This document shows, piece after piece, positions 59,301 through 62,300 of a stretch of DNA of 64,000 nucleotides. Under the pieces are notes generated by a model, which saw only the letters and a list, made by a program, of their open reading frames with translations, did no database searches and was not told where the DNA came from. Source of the stretch: JANQQC01 sp965262255. Lineage in GTDB: Bacteria; Pseudomonadota; Alphaproteobacteria; Caulobacterales; Hyphomonadaceae. The first letter of the stretch is position 1, and each line of letters begins with the position of its first letter. The stretch lies in contig OZ253505.1 of the NCBI GenBank assembly GCA_965262255.1, positions 3,348,001 through 3,412,000 of the forward strand, in the 5' to 3' direction. The position numbers and the translations under genes are program-made.

Positions 59301-62300
59301 AACCAACCTCACAGTAACGACTTCGGGTGTTTCTGGAAGTGACCACGGTGTTTCGGGTGTTAATAAAGGAACTGGTACAACTTCCATAACGACTAATGGC
59401 TCGATTACCTCTAGCGGGACAGGTAAATCTGGTATTTATGCGTATTCGAAAGGAACTGCCTTATCCGTAGACGCTAAAGCAGTGAGTGGTGATACAGGAA
59501 TTACGACGAAGCATTCAGGGGCAGGCACCACTTCAATTTCGATATCAGGGAATGTTACGGGGAGTGCAAGTCATGGTATCCACGCGACAAGCACCGGTAG
59601 TGGCGGCGTACAAGTGGATGTTGATAGCGGTTTCACAGTTCTGGGCAGTTCTGGTCACGGCATTTACGTTGGAAATTCAAATACCGGAACTATCGAAATT
59701 AATGCAACTGGAACAGTTACCGGCTCTGGAAACGGTAGTCATGGTATTTTCGCTAAAAATACGGTAGCCAGTGGGTCAACAGTTACAGTATCAGCAAACG
59801 CTGTAACGGGGTCAGCTTCGGGTATTCGAGCCGAAAATGCTGGTAATAGCAATCTTACGATTTCAGCTATTGGGGCAGTTCTAGGAAAAAGCGGGGATGC
59901 GATTTTTGCTAAGTCCACTGGTAATGGTAACCTGTTAGTATCCGCTACTAACACCGTAACGTCTCAGTCTGGTCACGGTATCTACGCTGATAATACTTCT
60001 ACTGGATCTATTGAAATCAATGCCAGTTCAACAGTTACAGGATCGGGAACAGGAAAGCACGGTATATTCGCCAAAAATGCCGCACAAGGGACTACAGTTA
60101 CGATCACAGTCAACGCTGTAACTGGGTCTTCCAGTGGTATTCGAGCAGAGAGTGCTGGAACTGGAAACCTTTCCATAACCGCAACGGGAACCATTACTGG
60201 AAACGGAACAGATGGTATATTTGCTAGAAGCACCGCAAGCGGTAACATTTCTGTAACGGCTGTCTCTGTTTCTGGAGGCAATGGATCGGGTTCAGTAGGA
60301 CATGGAATATATGTTGATAATCAAGCGACAGGCACTGTTGCAGTAACGGCAACGGATGCCGTAACGGGTTCAGGAACAAGCAAGCACGGTATATTTGTTA
60401 AGAATGCGTCTACGGGGGGCGCAATCACGATAGATGCTGAGCAAGTAACGGGTTCTGCTCACGGTATATTCGTAGACAACGCTGGTAATGGAATCCTCAC
60501 GCTGACCAACACTGCAGCTGTGCTAGGCAATGCCGGTCACGGTATTTATACAAAAAATACAAACAGTTCTGTTACAGAAACTATAAACATTCGAGGGGCT
60601 GTAACAGGTTCTGGAACAAATAATGCTGGTATTCGAGTTCATAGAACAGGTGGAGGAACGGTTAACTTTAGTGTTTCAGGAGCAGTTACGGGTTCAGCGG
60701 GTCATGGACTTCATCTCACCAATGCAACGGGAGGTAATCTAACGGTTTCTGTCGTTGCTAATGCATCTGGTGATATCAAAGGAGTGGGAGCGAATAGTCA
60801 CGCGATCTATGCAAGTGACGCAGGAACAGGAAATCTCTCATTAACAGTGAGTAGTGCCGGAGATGACAACCGAGCTGGCAGTAGTGGTCACGGTATTGTT
60901 GCCAAGAATACAGGAGGCGGTTCAATCTCGGTCGATACGAAAGCACAAAACTTTATACTTGCAGCAGGGGGGGATGGATTACAAGTTACGAATGAATCTG
61001 GAACTTCGGTCGCGATCGAAACACAAGGAATTACCGGTAAAGCCAGAGGGATTTTTGCAACGAATGCTGGGACAGCAGGATTAACGATTACGTCAACGGG
61101 TACCATTTTGGGCGAAGGTGGTGCAGGGATTTACGCCAAGTCAACGGGTTCCGGTAATTTGGAAGTCACAACGAGTGCAGTTACAGGCAGTGCTGGCCAT
61201 GGAATCTACGCAGCGAATACGAATACAGGAACAATTTTGATTAGTGCAAGCGGCACAGTTATCGGTTCTGGAACCGACAACCACGGCATTTATGCAAAAA
61301 ACACAGTGGCAAGCGGAACGTCAATTACGGTAACAGCCAATGCGGTTACGGGTTCGGCCTATGGGATATATGTGTCTAACTCAGGTGCTGGCGATATAAC
61401 GATTTCAGCGAGTGGTGCGGTATTAGGCACAGCGTGTGGGGCAATTTTTGCAGAAAGTACCGGGAATGGCAATATCACCATTAGAGTTGCAGGGGTAACA
61501 TCAAACTCGGGATATGGAATTTACGCACGAAATGCCAATACAGGTACGATTCTTATAAACGCAAGCGGAACAGTCATAGGAACGGGAACGGGTTATCACG
61601 GAATATTGGCAACTAATTCTGGAGCAGCGGGTGGAGCGATAACAATAACGGCGAACGCAGTCACGGGTTCGGCCAGTGGAATATACGCAACGAATGCCGG
61701 AGCGGCAAATCTGACGATAGAAACGACTGGTGCAATTCTCGGAAAATCGGGAGCAGCCATATACGCCAAGTCGACCAATAATGGCAATGTATCAGTTTCG
61801 GCTTCGAACACGGTGACAGCTCAGTCTGGTCATGGAATATATGCTGGAAACACCTCTACGGGAACCATAACCGTTGACACATCAAATACTGTCACGGGAA
61901 CAGGAACGGGTTATCACGGTATTTTCGTTAAGAACGCCGCTCAGGGAACGACGGCTTCGATTACTGCCGGAACAGTAACCGGTTCAGCGAGTGGTATTCG
62001 ACTAGAGAATGCTGGAACGGGCAACTCCACGGTTACGACAAATGGAACAATAACAGGTCAAAGCGGAGATGCGATATTCGTTCTGAATACCGGTGCAGGT
62101 GATATATCCATTACAACTTCCGAAGCTGTTACTGCTAGCGGAACTACCAGCGGGGCGGGGATTAAGGCTCAAGCGGACGGTGCTGGAGACATTACTCTGA
62201 TCGTAAGCGGAGCGGTAACAGGCGGCACAGGGGCTAATGCCGTTGGAATTGATACTCTGACAAATAGTGGTTCAGCCACGGTAACCATAGAAGGTGGAAA

